Source: Mycolicibacterium psychrotolerans (GTDB lineage: Bacteria > Actinomycetota > Actinomycetes > Mycobacteriales > Mycobacteriaceae). From it: a stretch of DNA of 64,000 nt. Within the stretch, counting starts at the first letter, position 1. Each line of letters opens with the position of its first letter. The stretch is taken from assembly GCF_010729305.1 (NCBI RefSeq), contig NZ_AP022574.1, forward strand, positions 2,728,001 to 2,792,000, in the 5' to 3' direction. The notes beneath the pieces are model-generated. The model saw only the letters and a program-made list of their open reading frames with translations. It was not told where the DNA came from and made no database searches. The position numbers and the translations under genes were made by a program. Of the stretch, positions 17,165 through 26,951 are shown in pieces.

Positions 17165-18232
17165 ATGGCCGGTGTTCGTGAGCCGATTGCGCTCGTCGCG
17201 CCCGACGGCGCGCCGACGGCGGAAACCCGATACCGAAGACATCTGCCCCCGGAGACCTTGGCCTGGCTCTACGAGTCGATGGCCGTCACCCGCGAACTCG
17301 ACACCGAATTCGTCAACCTGCAGCGCCAGGGCGAGTTGGCGCTCTACGCCTCGTGCCGCGGGCAGGAGGCGGCCCAGGTGGGTGCGACGGCATGTCTGCG
17401 CAAGACCGACTGGCTGTTCCCGCAGTACCGTGAACTCGGGGCGTTTCTGGTCCGGGGCATCTCCGCGCCGCAGGTCGGCGCGTTGTGGCGGGGGACATGG
17501 CATGGAGGCCTGGGCTTCACCGACAAGTGCTGCGCGCCGATCTCCATCCCGATCGGCACCCAGGGCCTGCACGCCGTCGGTGCGGCGATGGCGGCGCAGC
17601 GGCTCGGCGAGGACAGCGTGACCGTCGCCTTCCTCGGCGACGGCGCCACCAGCGAGGGCGACGTGCACGAAGCGCTCAACCTGGCGGCGGTGTACCGGGC
17701 GCCCTGCGTGTTCTTCGTACAGAACAATCAGTGGGCGATCTCGGTGCCGGTGCATCGCCAGATGGCCGCGCCGTCGATCGCCCAGCGCGCCGACGGCTAC
17801 GGCATGCCGGGCGTGCGTGTCGACGGCAACGACGTGCTCGCATGCTTCGCCGTGGCGGCCGAGGCGGCCGCCCGTGCCCGTGCCGGTGAGGGACCGACCC
17901 TGATCGAGGCGGTCACCTACCGGATGGGTCCGCACACCACGTCCGACGATCCGACCCGCTACCGCGAGGCCGACGAGGTCGAACTCTGGCGGTCCCGCGA
18001 TCCGCTCGCGCGGTACCGGACGTACCTCGAGCGGGAAGGGGTGTGGACACAGCGGCTGGAGGATCGCGTCGCCCACCGGGCGCACCGGCTGCGCAGCGAG
18101 CTGCGCGACGCCGTGCTCACCGAGCCCGACGTCGACGTGGCGGAGGTGTTCGACAACGTCTATCACCGCATCACCCCGGACCTGGCCCGCCAACGCGACC
18201 AGGTGACCGCCGAACTGGCGAAGGAGTCGTGA
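17165..18232 (+). CDS. bkdA: branched-chain 2-oxoacid dehydrogenase E1 alpha
   Basis: Thiamine-diphosphate subunit of 355 aa that decarboxylates the 2-keto acids of Leu, Ile and Val. The TPP motif runs from GDG at residues 158-160 to NN at residues 187-188 (FFVQNNQWAIS). The E1-alpha phosphorylation-loop region reads TYRMGPHTTSDDPTRYR, typical of branched-chain rather than pyruvate enzymes. ATG 17165 is chosen because AGGAGG (17155-17160) lies 4 nt before it; GTG 17147 in the same frame lacks such a site. It is followed by bkdB after 1 nt. Also called pdhA (Rv2497c) in older annotation. Confidence 0.92.
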   Translation: MAGVREPIALVAPDGAPTAETRYRRHLPPETLAWLYESMAVTRELDTEFVNLQRQGELALYASCRGQEAAQVGATACLRKTDWLFPQYRELGAFLVRGISAPQVGALWRGTWHGGLGFTDKCCAPISIPIGTQGLHAVGAAMAAQRLGEDSVTVAFLGDGATSEGDVHEALNLAAVYRAPCVFFVQNNQWAISVPVHRQMAAPSIAQRADGYGMPGVRVDGNDVLACFAVAAEAAARARAGEGPTLIEAVTYRMGPHTTSDDPTRYREADEVELWRSRDPLARYRTYLEREGVWTQRLEDRVAHRAHRLRSELRDAVLTEPDVDVAEVFDNVYHRITPDLARQRDQVTAELAKES

Positions 18233-18233
18233 G

Positions 18234-19289
18234 ATGACCCAACTCATCGAGAGGCCGTTCGGGTTCGACGACGACGTTCCCGATCCGCCGCCGGTCACGG
18301 GGTCCACCGAGCCGCCTGTGTTGTCTGAGCTCTCCATGGCCCAGGCGATCAACCGGGCACTGTCCGATTCGATGGCCGCCGACGAGCGGGTGCTGGTGTT
18401 CGGCGAGGACGTCGCCACGCTGGGTGGTGTCTTCCGCGTCACCGAGGGACTGGCCGAACGCCACGGCGAGCAAAGGTGTTTCGACACTCCGCTGGCCGAG
18501 TCCGCGATCATCGGGATCGCGATCGGGATGGCGATCCGCGGCTTCGTGCCCGTGCCCGAGATCCAGTTCGACGGATTCGCCGCGCCCGCGTTCGACCAGA
18601 TCGTCAGCCACCTGGCCAAGTACCGGATGCGCACCCGCGGCGACGTGGCCATGCCGGTGACGATCCGGATTCCGTCGTTCGGTGGAATCGGTGCGGTGGA
18701 GCACCATTCGGAGTCGACGGAGACGTACTGGCTGCACACCGCGGGGCTCAAGGTGGTGGTTCCCTCGACACCGTCGGACGCCTACTGGCTGCTGCGGTAC
18801 GCGATCGCCGAACGCGACCCGGTGATCTTCTTGGAACCCAAACGCCGTTACTGGGCCAAGGAGGTCGTCGACACCCGCAATCCGGCCGAACCGATCGGGC
18901 GCGCCGCCGTTCGCCGCACCGGCGAGGACGTCACCGTCATCACGTATGGCTCCCTGGTCACCACGGCGCTCAACGCGGCCGAATCCTGTTCGGCCAGACT
19001 CGAAGTCGTCGACCTGCGCACGCTGAACCCGCTCGACTTCGACACCGTCGCGGCGTCGGTGCGTAAGACGGGCCGGGCGGTCGTGATGCACGAGGGTTCG
19101 CGCACACTGGGTTTCGGTGCCGAGCTGGCGGCCCGCATCCAGGAGGAGTGCTTCTACGATCTGGAGGCGCCGGTGCTGCGGGCCACCGGGTTCGACACGC
19201 CGTATCCGCCGGCCAGGCTCGAAAGGTTGTGGCTGCCCGGCGTCGACCGGCTCCTCGACTGCGTCGACGACGCGATGAGCCGGCCATGA
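18234..19289 (+). CDS. bkdB: branched-chain 2-oxoacid dehydrogenase E1 beta
   Basis: Transketolase-like beta subunit of 351 aa that pairs with BkdA. Visible marks: [20 protein letters not shown] (contains the Glu that activates TPP), [41 protein letters not shown], and a C-terminal transketolase domain with [15 protein letters not shown]. The first ~35 residues form an acidic extension. The start is 1 nt after the bkdA stop and its stop overlaps the bkdC ATG by 4 nt. It forms the alpha2beta2 E1 heterotetramer of the branched-chain keto-acid dehydrogenase. Confidence 0.92.
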   Translation: MTQLIERPFGFDDDVPDPPPVTGSTEPPVLSELSMAQAINRALSDSMAADERVLVFGEDVATLGGVFRVTEGLAERHGEQRCFDTPLAESAIIGIAIGMAIRGFVPVPEIQFDGFAAPAFDQIVSHLAKYRMRTRGDVAMPVTIRIPSFGGIGAVEHHSESTETYWLHTAGLKVVVPSTPSDAYWLLRYAIAERDPVIFLEPKRRYWAKEVVDTRNPAEPIGRAAVRRTGEDVTVITYGSLVTTALNAAESCSARLEVVDLRTLNPLDFDTVAASVRKTGRAVVMHEGSRTLGFGAELAARIQEECFYDLEAPVLRATGFDTPYPPARLERLWLPGVDRLLDCVDDAMSRP

Positions 19290-20425
19290 GCGCGCTGCGG
19301 GACTTCCTGGTGCCCGACCTCGGTGAGGGGCTCGAGGATGCGACGATCACCGGCTGGGCGGTGGCCGTCGGCGACGAGGTGGCGCTGAACCAGACGCTGT
19401 GCACCGTGGAGACGAACAAGGCGGAGGTGGAGATTCCCAGTCCGTACGCCGGGCGGATCGCCGAACTCGGTGGCGCCGAAGGACAGACGCTACCGGTCGG
19501 GTCGGTGCTGGTGCGCATCGAGACGGCCGCCGCGGAGCAGGTGCCGCAGCGTAAGCCCGTGCTGGTCGGCTACGGCACCGACGATGCGCTGGACGGCAGT
19601 CGCCGCCGGGCCCGCGCCAAACCGCCGGTGCGCAAACTGGCCGCCGACCTCGACGTCGAGCTCGGCCGCGTGAACGGGTCAGGACCCGACGGCATCGTGA
19701 CCCGCGCCGACGTGCTGGCCGCCGCCGATCCGGCGCCGGACGCACCCGTGACCGGCGTGCGCTTGGCGATGGCACGGCGAATGGCACTGTCGCGCAGAGA
19801 AATTCCCGACGCGAACGCATCGGTCGACGTCGACGGCACCGAACTGCTGCGGCTCCGGGAACACTGCACCTCCGTCGGCGCGGCGTCGGTGACGCCGTTC
19901 GTGCTGCTGCTCAGGATGGTGGTCGCCGCGTTGCGCAGGCATCCGGAGCTGAACGCGACGTGGCTCGACACCGTCGACGGTCCGCGGGTGCACAGTCATT
20001 CGGCGATCCACCTGGGCGTCGGGGTGGCAGCGCCGCGCGGGCTGCTGGTCCCGGTGGTGATGGACGCGCAGGACCGGACCACCCGCGGGCTCGGCGACGA
20101 GGTCGCGCGACTGGTCGCCGCCGCCCGCGAGGGCACGCTGACACCGGCGCAGATGCAGGGCTCGACGTTCACCGTCTCCAACTTCGGGGCGCTGGGACTC
20201 GACGACGGGGTGCCGGTGATCAATCATCCGGAGGCCGCGATTCTCGGGGTGGGTGCGCTCAAGCCCCGCGCCGTGGTGGTCGACGGCGAAGTGGTGGCGC
20301 GGCCGACGATGCGAGTGACGTGCGCGTTCGATCACCGGGTGGCCGACGGGGCGCAGGTCGGCGCCTTCCTCACCGAGCTCCGCGCGCTGGTCGAGGCGCC
20401 TCAGACGGCGCTACTCGACCTCTGA
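19286..20425 (+). CDS. bkdC: branched-chain 2-oxoacid dehydrogenase E2 (dihydrolipoyl acyltransferase)
   Basis: E2 core of 379 aa that transfers the acyl group to CoA. Residues 1-78 are a single lipoyl domain with lipoyl-Lys45 in [10 protein letters not shown]. Residues ~108-145 form the peripheral subunit-binding domain ([24 protein letters not shown]). The rest is the catalytic domain, ending in FDHRVADGA with His350 and Asp354 of the HxxxDG active site. ATG 19286 overlaps the bkdB stop; the longer frame upstream is just overlap with bkdB. It is the last gene of the operon, convergent with the enoyl-CoA hydratase gene. E3 is not encoded here and is presumably shared (Lpd). Confidence 0.93.
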   Translation: MSALRDFLVPDLGEGLEDATITGWAVAVGDEVALNQTLCTVETNKAEVEIPSPYAGRIAELGGAEGQTLPVGSVLVRIETAAAEQVPQRKPVLVGYGTDDALDGSRRRARAKPPVRKLAADLDVELGRVNGSGPDGIVTRADVLAAADPAPDAPVTGVRLAMARRMALSRREIPDANASVDVDGTELLRLREHCTSVGAASVTPFVLLLRMVVAALRRHPELNATWLDTVDGPRVHSHSAIHLGVGVAAPRGLLVPVVMDAQDRTTRGLGDEVARLVAAAREGTLTPAQMQGSTFTVSNFGALGLDDGVPVINHPEAAILGVGALKPRAVVVDGEVVARPTMRVTCAFDHRVADGAQVGAFLTELRALVEAPQTALLDL

Positions 20426-20463
20426 CATTCCCCGGGTCGCTTCGCTCCTGCCCGCCGTAAAGC

Positions 20464-21216
20464 TCACCTCCGCTTGGCGGCGGCCAGCCGTTCGGCGAAC
20501 TCGGGCGATTCGATCGATCGCGCCTGCGGGCCGATCTCGACGTCGACGGCCATGTGGTGCTGATGCATGTCGCTGATGCCGGGGTTGAAGGTGGCGCGCA
20601 TCGACGCCTTGGTCGCCACGACGACGTCCCGCGGCGCCGACGCCGGGCCGGCCGCCAGCTCGCGTGCGGCGGCCACCGGGTCGTCGGCGATGTCGAGGGC
20701 CAGGCCGTGCCGGACAGCTGCCTCGGCGTCGAAGCGCATCCCGAACAGCAGCGCGGCCCGGGCGGCCTGCGGCCCGATCGCACGCTGCAGCATGAACGTC
20801 GCACCACCGCCGGGGTGGATGCCCAGCTTCTGAAAGCGGGGATCGAACAGCGCCGACGGGCCGGCGATGCGCACATCGGCCGCGAGGGCGAGATTCAGGC
20901 CGGCGCCCACCGCGGGCCCGTTCACCGCGGCGATGGTCGGAAGACTGCACTCCGCGACGGCGAGGAAGCCGTCGTAGATGACCCGCAGCCCGTCCTCGGT
21001 CGCCTTGCCGAGCGCGGTGAGGTCGGCGCCGGCGCAGAACGCCTTGCCTGCGCCGGTCACGATCACCGCGTGCACGCCCTCGTCCGCCTCGGCGGCTTCG
21101 ACGGCGGCGCGCAGGGCCGCCGAGCTGTCGGCGGTGACCGCGTTGCGGCGGTCGGGGTCGTTGACGGTGATGAGCATGACGCGGTCGACGACCTGCGTCA
21201 GTACGAGATCGGACAT
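20464..21216 (-). CDS. enoyl-CoA hydratase/isomerase family protein
   Basis: Crotonase-fold protein of 250 aa. The first oxyanion-loop motif is [12 protein letters not shown]. The second is [27 protein letters not shown], followed by [20 protein letters not shown]. At the two usual catalytic Glu positions it shows Ala/Gly (VGAGLNLA) and His-Pro (LGIHPGG). Canonical hydratase acid/base residues therefore appear altered, and the reaction may be isomerisation, hydrolysis or another crotonase chemistry. ATG 21216 starts a typical N-terminus. It is convergent with bkdC and 13 bp downstream of the thioesterase-like gene on the same strand, so it could share a transcript with it. The substrate is unknown. 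Confidence 0.82.
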   Translation of the reverse strand: MSDLVLTQVVDRVMLITVNDPDRRNAVTADSSAALRAAVEAAEADEGVHAVIVTGAGKAFCAGADLTALGKATEDGLRVIYDGFLAVAECSLPTIAAVNGPAVGAGLNLALAADVRIAGPSALFDPRFQKLGIHPGGGATFMLQRAIGPQAARAALLFGMRFDAEAAVRHGLALDIADDPVAAARELAAGPASAPRDVVVATKASMRATFNPGISDMHQHHMAVDVEIGPQARSIESPEFAERLAAAKRR

Positions 21217-21229
21217 CCGCTCAGCGTAG

Positions 21230-21982
21230 CTACAGGGGGCGCAGCAGTGCCGCGGCCCTCACCTCGTCGCCGACTGTCAGCGCGATCTGCACGGCGTCAC
21301 CGCGGTGGGTCCAGCCGAGGACGACGTCCTCGCCGTACTTGATCGGCTTGCGGTATTCGATCACCGCCCGGTAGGGCGGCGTGCACGCCTCGGGGACGAC
21401 GGCCATCACCTCGTGGATCGCGTGCCAGTAGGCGGTGTTGGTGACGTGTTCGAACAGGTCGATGTCGGTGCGGCGCAACGCGAATGGTGCCGTGTTCTCG
21501 GTGGTGTCCGGGTTCTGCAGCCACGGTCGCCATTTGAGGCGGTGCTCGGTGGTGGTGGTGCCGAACCGGGCCAGCAGGCTGTCGGTGGCCCGCTGCGGGG
21601 TCAGGGTCTTGGCGTTCATCGCGATCCAGAAGCCCTCGGTCTCGATGCGGCCGCCGTCGCTGCCGACGAGGTCCACCCGCATGGTGCACCAGCGCAGGGA
21701 CAGCGCAGAGCACCACCTGCTGAAGGTCACCTCGTTGGGGAACCCGATCGGTTCGATGACGTCGACGACAGTGCGTTGCACCAGCCAGTGGGGGTGCTCC
21801 TCGGCCTCGCCGGCGTCGACGAGGTTCTCCGCGCCGACCTCCTGGATGTAGCGGGCGACGCCGTCCAGGCGCAGGTTGAGGTCGCCACCGACATCGCCCG
21901 TCGCCACCGGCCACGAGGTCCGGTACACGTATCCGGTCTCAGGAAGCGGGCTCAGGCGATGGTCGACGTCATGGGTGCTCAT
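21230..21982 (-). CDS. acyl-ACP thioesterase family protein
   Basis: Double hot-dog protein of 250 aa related to FatA-type acyl-ACP thioesterases and a small mycobacterial group of them. The N-terminal hot-dog carries [18 protein letters not shown] and [11 protein letters not shown]. The second carries [24 protein letters not shown], the D-x-x-x-H-x-x-N arrangement of the active-site helix. It hydrolyses or releases acyl groups from ACP or CoA; chain length cannot be read from sequence. It starts at ATG 21982, 38 bp downstream of the methyltransferase stop, same strand, and precedes the hydratase-like gene. A link to the lipopeptide locus is possible but unproven. Confidence 0.82.
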   Translation of the reverse strand: MSTHDVDHRLSPLPETGYVYRTSWPVATGDVGGDLNLRLDGVARYIQEVGAENLVDAGEAEEHPHWLVQRTVVDVIEPIGFPNEVTFSRWCSALSLRWCTMRVDLVGSDGGRIETEGFWIAMNAKTLTPQRATDSLLARFGTTTTEHRLKWRPWLQNPDTTENTAPFALRRTDIDLFEHVTNTAYWHAIHEVMAVVPEACTPPYRAVIEYRKPIKYGEDVVLGWTHRGDAVQIALTVGDEVRAAALLRPL

Positions 21983-22020
21983 CGCGGGACAGCCTACGGT
22001 CCACGGCCCAGCAGGCCCCG

Positions 22021-22626
22021 CTACGCCGGACGCAGCACGGCGACGAGGAAGTCCGAGTCCTCTCGGAATGGTCGCAGATCCCAGGTCGACAGGAGCAGAT
22101 CAGGCGCGAAGCCGGCCTCGGTCGCGTGGTCGAGGAACTCGCCGAAGTCGTAGTCGCGACCCGAGCCGAAGCCGATGACCGTGCGGCCGTCGGCGGCGAG
22201 ATGCGAGCGCAACCTGCTCAGAACCGCAACGCGGGTGCTCGGCGCGAGAAACGTCATGACGTTGCCCGCCGAGACGATGACGTCGAAGGGTTCGGTGATA
22301 CCGGAGCCGGACAGATCGAGTTCGGCGAGGTCGCCGACGATCCACCGTGGGCCGGGATGATCCTGTTCGGCGGCCGCGATGAGCACCGGGTCGACGTCGA
22401 CACCGACGACGTCGTGGCCGACGCCCGCCAAGTATCCGCCGACCCGGCCGGGCCCGCACCCCGCATCGAGGATGCGGGCGCCGCGGGGGGCGATGGCATC
22501 GATGAGGCGGGCCTCACCGTCCAGGTCGTCACCCGAGCGTGCCATGGTCCGGAAGCGTTCGATGTACCAGCGCGAGTGCTCCGGGTCCGCCTCGACCTGC
22601 TTCATCCACAAGCTCTGCTCGACCAT
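22021..22626 (-). CDS. class I SAM-dependent methyltransferase
   Basis: Soluble methyltransferase of 201 aa from ATG 22626; an upstream in-frame start would add 13 residues without a ribosome-binding site. Motif I is ARILDAGCGPGRVGGYL, motif II DVVGVDVDPVLIAAAEQ, then WIVGDLAELDL with the acidic adenine contact and FDVIVSAGNVMTFL as motif IV. The preceding segment SRWYIERFRTMARSGDDLDGEARLID is common in a mycobacterial group of unknown substrate. It sits between the disrupted 13E12-type gene and the thioesterase-like gene. Confidence 0.82.
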   Translation of the reverse strand: MVEQSLWMKQVEADPEHSRWYIERFRTMARSGDDLDGEARLIDAIAPRGARILDAGCGPGRVGGYLAGVGHDVVGVDVDPVLIAAAEQDHPGPRWIVGDLAELDLSGSGITEPFDVIVSAGNVMTFLAPSTRVAVLSRLRSHLAADGRTVIGFGSGRDYDFGEFLDHATEAGFAPDLLLSTWDLRPFREDSDFLVAVLRPA

Positions 22627-22661
22627 GCCGACATTGTCTCTTGCCGGTGAGCGGGCCGGCG

Positions 22662-24090
22662 TCAACGCCTGGCAGGCGGATGTGTGCGCGAGCGCATATC
22701 GCTCAAGCCCACCGAAAATGATTGTCTGGGAACGGCCTCACGGTCCTTGGTCGTCTTCGGGGAGGAGGTGGCGTTCGGGGTGGTGGTAGCCGTTGACGCG
22801 GTGTTGGCCGGTGTCGAGGTCGGGTGGGGCACCCATTCGATCTGGCCTCGGCGGTTTTTGCGGGTGTCCCAGTCGGTGCGCTCGATCATCCGGTTCTCCG
22901 GGCCGCAGGCCAGGGTGAGGTCGTTGACGTCGGTGCGCCCGCCGTTCTTCCAGTCGGTGACGTGATGCACCTGGGTCCAGTAGCCGGGCACGGTGCAGCC
23001 CGGCCGTGTGCAGCCCCGATCGCGGGCATGCAGCACGATCCGCTGCGCCGGGGAGGCGATTCGCTTGGTGTGGCCCAAATACAAGGCTTGGCTGGTGTGC
23101 TGGTCGAACACCGCCAGATAGTGGAACGCGTGCGAGGCCATCCGGATCAGATCGCCCATCGGCAGCAGGGATCCGCCGCCGGTGACCGCCACCCCGGCAC
23201 CCTTCTCCAACTCCTGCAAGGTCGTCGACACGATGACGGTGACCGGTAACCCGTTGTGCTGGCCCAGCTCACCCGAGATCAGCGCTATCCGGCCGACGGC
23301 CAGCCAGGCGTCGTGGCGGCGCTGCGCCGGGGAGCGGGTGTCGGCGCGCCGTTGAGTGTCGTCGGGGTGGCTGTCCACACATGGTGTCTCGTCGTCGGGG
23401 TTGCACATACCCGGCGCGGCGAGTTTGGCTTCGACCGCCTCGTAGACCGCCCGAAATTCCGGGGTCACCCAGCCCGAGAGCTTGCTCATCCCATCGGCTT
23501 GCTGCTCGCCTAACGTGACGCCTCGTTTGCGGGCGCGTTCGGCGTCGGTGGGTGCGGGGCCGTCCTGATCGATCATGGTGGCCAGCCGGTTCGCGGCCTT
23601 CTTCAAGTCCTCGGGGGCCAACCCGGCGCCCAGGGTGGCGAGTTGGCGGTCGGCGGAGGCGCGGGTGTCCACATCGACCCACGAAGGGAGCTTGTCGTGG
23701 AACGTGGCGATCACTTTGACGTGTTCGGCGTCCAGCGCACCACGGGCTTGGGCAGCGGTGGCCTCCACAGCGGCGCCAGCGGCTCCCGGTCATCGACTGC
23801 CGTGGACCCAGCGCCGCGGCGTGAGCCAATCGTCGTTTGGCTTCGGTCTCCGAGACCCGCAGCGCGGTGGTCAGCACCTTCTTCCACGACGCCTCGCCGA
23901 GCCGGCGCGGCTCGGTCTCCGTCACCAGCTTCGCGAGCACGCGATGTTCCAGGGCGGGCACGGCGCGCAGCACGGTCGTCAGCTCCGTCAGCAGCTCGAC
24001 GAGCTCGCGGTGGGACAGGGTGTCGCAGGTGTCGTGCAGCATCGCGATCTGCGACCGGATCGCCTCCACCGCACTCGCGACTTCACCCAT
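22662..24090 (-). pseudogene. frameshifted DUF222/HNH endonuclease (13E12 repeat family)
   Basis: The two halves of one gene are in different frames. The N-terminal half from ATG 24090 (MGEVASAVEAIRSQIAML ... LAHAAALGPRQSMTG) is the DUF222 domain. The C-terminal half, readable from ~23768 to the TGA at 22662, continues DUF222 (ATAAQARGALDAEHVKVIATFH) and ends in the HNH nuclease (CTRPGCTVPGYWTQVHHVTDWKNGG, then DLTLACGPENRMI). The break lies at about 23765-23795. The third frame over those ~20 bases reads EPLAPLW, which fits the family consensus, so two single-base losses close together are likely. The family is multicopy in mycobacteria and REP13E12-like. The product is probably non-functional unless this is a sequencing error. 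Confidence 0.75.
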
Positions 24091-24174
24091 ACATCGAACA
24101 CTAGTTCGAACCACTGACAACTCCGCCGCCAAATGTGACAGCAGAAACAGAAGTGGCAAAAGAGATTTGGCGCC

Positions 24175-24769
24175 TCAATCCGCCGGCTTCTGCCACCGCA
24201 TCAAGTAGCGGTAGTACAGCGCACGGCGGATCGTCACGCCCGGCAACACCTCCGCGGCGGTGCGCCGAATCTCGTCGAGCCCCTCGCGCGGCTGCGCCAC
24301 CACCACGCCGACGTCACGTCTTTCCCGATGCAGCCACGATCCCACGCGCACCGCGGGAAGGCACACTCCCGACCAGAGCCATTCGCGCACAGTCATATTC
24401 GCGCTCAAGCCCACCACCGCGAGCTCGCCGTGCGGCCGCAACATCTCGTCGAGCGCGGAGCAGCGACGGCCGCAGCTCGAGGTGGTGCAGGCTGGCGACG
24501 AAAGTGATCAGATCGAAGCGGGCTGAAGGGTAATCGGCGAAGCCGGCCTCGACGACGGAGGAATTCTCCATCGCCGCCAGCCTGGTGCGCGCCCGGTGCA
24601 CCGCCGCGGCATCGGGGTCGATGCCGACGACCGAGCGAGAGACGGGCGCAAGGCGCTGCGCGAGAAGGCCGTCACCACATCCGACGTCGAGCACGTCACC
24701 GCGGTGCCTCGCGGCGAGAGAGACCAACCAGGGGTGGTAGGCGGTGTTGTGGTTCCAATAGTCGGCCAT
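24175..24769 (-). pseudogene. frameshifted SAM-dependent methyltransferase
   Basis: ATG 24769 follows GGAGGAG and starts MADYWNHNTAYHPWLVSLA. SAM motif I DVLDVGCGDGLLAQRL and FDLITFVASLHHLELRPSLL are intact. At about 24455 the frame changes; with one base removed the reading continues ALDEMLRPHGELAVVGLSAN and runs to the TGA at 24175 (YYRYLMRWQKPAD). The two frames together make one normal-length class I methyltransferase of about 198 aa. It is divergent from the FAAL gene, sharing the 121-bp gap that carries a 17-bp palindrome. It is either a recent pseudogene or an assembly error. Confidence 0.7.
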
Positions 24770-24851
24770 ACCGCTCCTCCGGTGAACAGCCTTACCGTAC
24801 CGCCTTCTGATCCGCCGACTCCGCATGCGCGCCCGCGCGATTGACCTAAGC

Positions 24852-24868
24852 TCGGTACGTCGTACCGA
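24852..24868. promoter_or_regulatory. 17-bp palindrome upstream of FAAL gene
   Basis: TCGGTACG-T-CGTACCGA has perfect 8-bp arms around one base. It begins 6 bp after a TTGACC (24841-24846) that could be a -35 box and lies 22 bp before the FAAL GTG, so it would overlap a -10 region. It is a candidate operator controlling the FAAL gene and perhaps the divergent methyltransferase. Confidence 0.5.
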
Positions 24869-24890
24869 CTGCGGGGGAGGTGTTCCTGTC

Positions 24891-26600
24891 GTGAAGGAAT
24901 CACCGCTGCTCGCAGTCCTCCGCGAGCGGGCCAGTTTGCACCCCAATGACGTGGCCTTCACCTTCCACGATGACGACGATGCACAAGAGCCGGTGACGTG
25001 GGCGCAGTTGCACCGGCGGTCGCTGAACCTCGCCCTGGAACTGCAGGATCACACGTCGGCCGGTGACCGCGCCATCATCCTCGCGCCGCAGAGCCTCGAG
25101 TACGTCGTCGCGTTCCTCGCTGCGCTGCAGGCGGGCGTCATCGCTGTGCCCCTGTCGGTTCCGCTCGCCGGTATCCACGACGAACGCGTCACCGCGGTTG
25201 TGCGGGATGCTTCCCCGGCGGCGCTACTGACCACGTCCGCGGTGGCGCAGAGCGTGGCCCCCTACGCAACATCGGACGGTGATGCACCCACACCCACCGT
25301 CATCGAGGTCGACGCGGTCGATCTCGAGGCGCGCAGGCCCGGCAGTGTGCGCCGGGGCGACCGGCCTGACATCGCCTACCTGCAGTACACGTCCGGGTCG
25401 ACACGCACCCCGGCCGGTGTCGAGATCACCCATGCCAACCTGTCCGCCAACTGGAAGCAGATCGTCGCCGGCATCCTGCCCGATTACCGGATGCCGAAGA
25501 CGGTGGTGTCGTGGCTGCCGTTCTACCACGACATGGGTTTGATGCTGGGGCTGTGCGCGGGAATCCTCGGCGGCTGGCCGACAGCGGTGATGAGCCCCTT
25601 GTCGTTTCTGGCGCGGCCCGCCCGGTGGATGCAGCTTTTGGCACGGAGCCCGCAACCGTTCTCCGCGGCGCCGAACTTCGCGTTCGCGCTGGCCGCTGCG
25701 CGCACGTCGGACGAGGACATGGCGGGCCTCGATCTCGGCGATGTGCTCTACATCATGAGCGGGGCCGAACGGGTCACCGAAGCCACCCTCGCGCGATTCA
25801 CGCACCGGTTCGCGCGCTTCAACCTGTCTGATTCGGCCGTGAGGCCCGCGTATGGGCTCGCCGAGGCCACGCTGTACGTCGCCGCGCACGGGCCCAGCCC
25901 GACACCACCATTCGTCGAGTTCGATTCCGGGGAGCTCGCGGTCGGCCGTGCCGTGCGGTCCGCGAACGGCACCCCGCTGATCAGTTACGGCGTTCCGGGG
26001 TCGCCGAGCGTACGCATCGTGGACCCCGCGACCGCTGCCGAACTGCCCGCGGACACGGTGGGCGAGATCTGGGTGCGCGGTGACAACGTGAGCCCCGGCT
26101 ACTGGCGTAGACCGGCCGAGACGGCACGAACCTTCGGCGCGACCGTCGTCACCCCGTCGCCGGGTACCCCGCCCGACGGATGGCTGCGGACCGGCGACCT
26201 CGGATTCCTCTCGGAGGGTGAGCTTTTCATCGTCGGCAGGATCAAGGATCTTCTCATCGTGCGCGGGCGTAACCACTATCCCGATGACATCGAGGCGACC
26301 ACCCAGGAGATCTCCGGCGGTCGGGCGGCCGCCATCGCCGTCGTCGACCAGAGCAGCGAGAAGCTGGTCGTCATCGTGGAAGTCAAGAAGCGCGGCCAGT
26401 CCGACGACGAGATGTCCGAGAAGCTCCGCACCGTGCGCCGAGAGGTCACCTCGGCGATCTCCAACACCCACGGCGTCGGCGTCGAAGACGTGGTGCTGGT
26501 GGAGCCGGGCTCGATCCCCATCACCACGAGCGGCAAGGTCCGGCGCGCGAGTTGCGTCGAGCTGTATCAGTCGGACGGCTTTGCGCGCCTGACGACTTAG
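24891..26600 (+). CDS. fatty acyl-AMP ligase (FAAL, FadD-type)
   Basis: Adenylating enzyme of 569 aa that activates a fatty acid as acyl-AMP and hands it to an acyl carrier protein. The ATP loop reads YLQYTSGSTRTPAGVEITHANL, the form typical of mycobacterial FAALs beside PKS genes. It continues SWLPFYHDMGLMLG, a PAYGLAEATLYVA motif, WLRTGDLGFLSEGELFIVGRIKDLLIVRGRNHYPDDIE, and a C-terminal TTSGKVRRASC with the adenylation Lys. GTG 24891 is preceded by GGGGGAGG about 10 nt upstream; the upstream in-frame ATG 24825 lacks a site and would include the palindrome. It faces the PKS/NRPS genes tail to tail and most likely supplies their acyl starter. Confidence 0.88.
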   Translation: MKESPLLAVLRERASLHPNDVAFTFHDDDDAQEPVTWAQLHRRSLNLALELQDHTSAGDRAIILAPQSLEYVVAFLAALQAGVIAVPLSVPLAGIHDERVTAVVRDASPAALLTTSAVAQSVAPYATSDGDAPTPTVIEVDAVDLEARRPGSVRRGDRPDIAYLQYTSGSTRTPAGVEITHANLSANWKQIVAGILPDYRMPKTVVSWLPFYHDMGLMLGLCAGILGGWPTAVMSPLSFLARPARWMQLLARSPQPFSAAPNFAFALAAARTSDEDMAGLDLGDVLYIMSGAERVTEATLARFTHRFARFNLSDSAVRPAYGLAEATLYVAAHGPSPTPPFVEFDSGELAVGRAVRSANGTPLISYGVPGSPSVRIVDPATAAELPADTVGEIWVRGDNVSPGYWRRPAETARTFGATVVTPSPGTPPDGWLRTGDLGFLSEGELFIVGRIKDLLIVRGRNHYPDDIEATTQEISGGRAAAIAVVDQSSEKLVVIVEVKKRGQSDDEMSEKLRTVRREVTSAISNTHGVGVEDVVLVEPGSIPITTSGKVRRASCVELYQSDGFARLTT

Positions 26601-26899
26601 CGTCCAAAACGCGTCTCAACTGGTCGCCGTACCGCCGGCAGCGACACAGAGTCGAGCATCTCGTGGTGTGTGCAGTCGACGAAATGGGCCGTGGCTTCGC
26701 CGGCAACGTGCGTCTCCACCTTCTCACCTTGATGCACGGCGCGATTCGAGTTCTCATGCCACAACCGCGAGCCACATGTCCGGCCGGCCAACCAGTCGCG
26801 ACACGCTCAACGATCAAGCGATGAGCGAACACAATGGTACGGGCGTTGGCGTGAGGCACAGGGACCTTCTCCGGGCTGAATGCCATACACATCCAACCC
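26597..26899 (-). pseudogene. possible degraded thioesterase-domain remnant
   Basis: In one minus-strand frame, with one internal stop, the gap between the FAAL gene and the methyltransferase reads LDVYGIQPGEGP near 26890 and then GEKVETHVAGEATAHFVDCTHHEML and LPAVRRPVETRFGR, ending at TAA 26597. The first piece resembles the beginning and the second the end (His-containing C-terminal helix) of a type I NRPS/PKS thioesterase, with the middle ~150 residues missing. It could be the relic of a releasing thioesterase. The similarity is short and judged by eye. Confidence 0.33.
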
Positions 26900-26951
26900 G
26901 TCAGGAGGTCCCCTTACTTTCAAGCAGGCGCGCCGTCAACAATCTCCCAGG

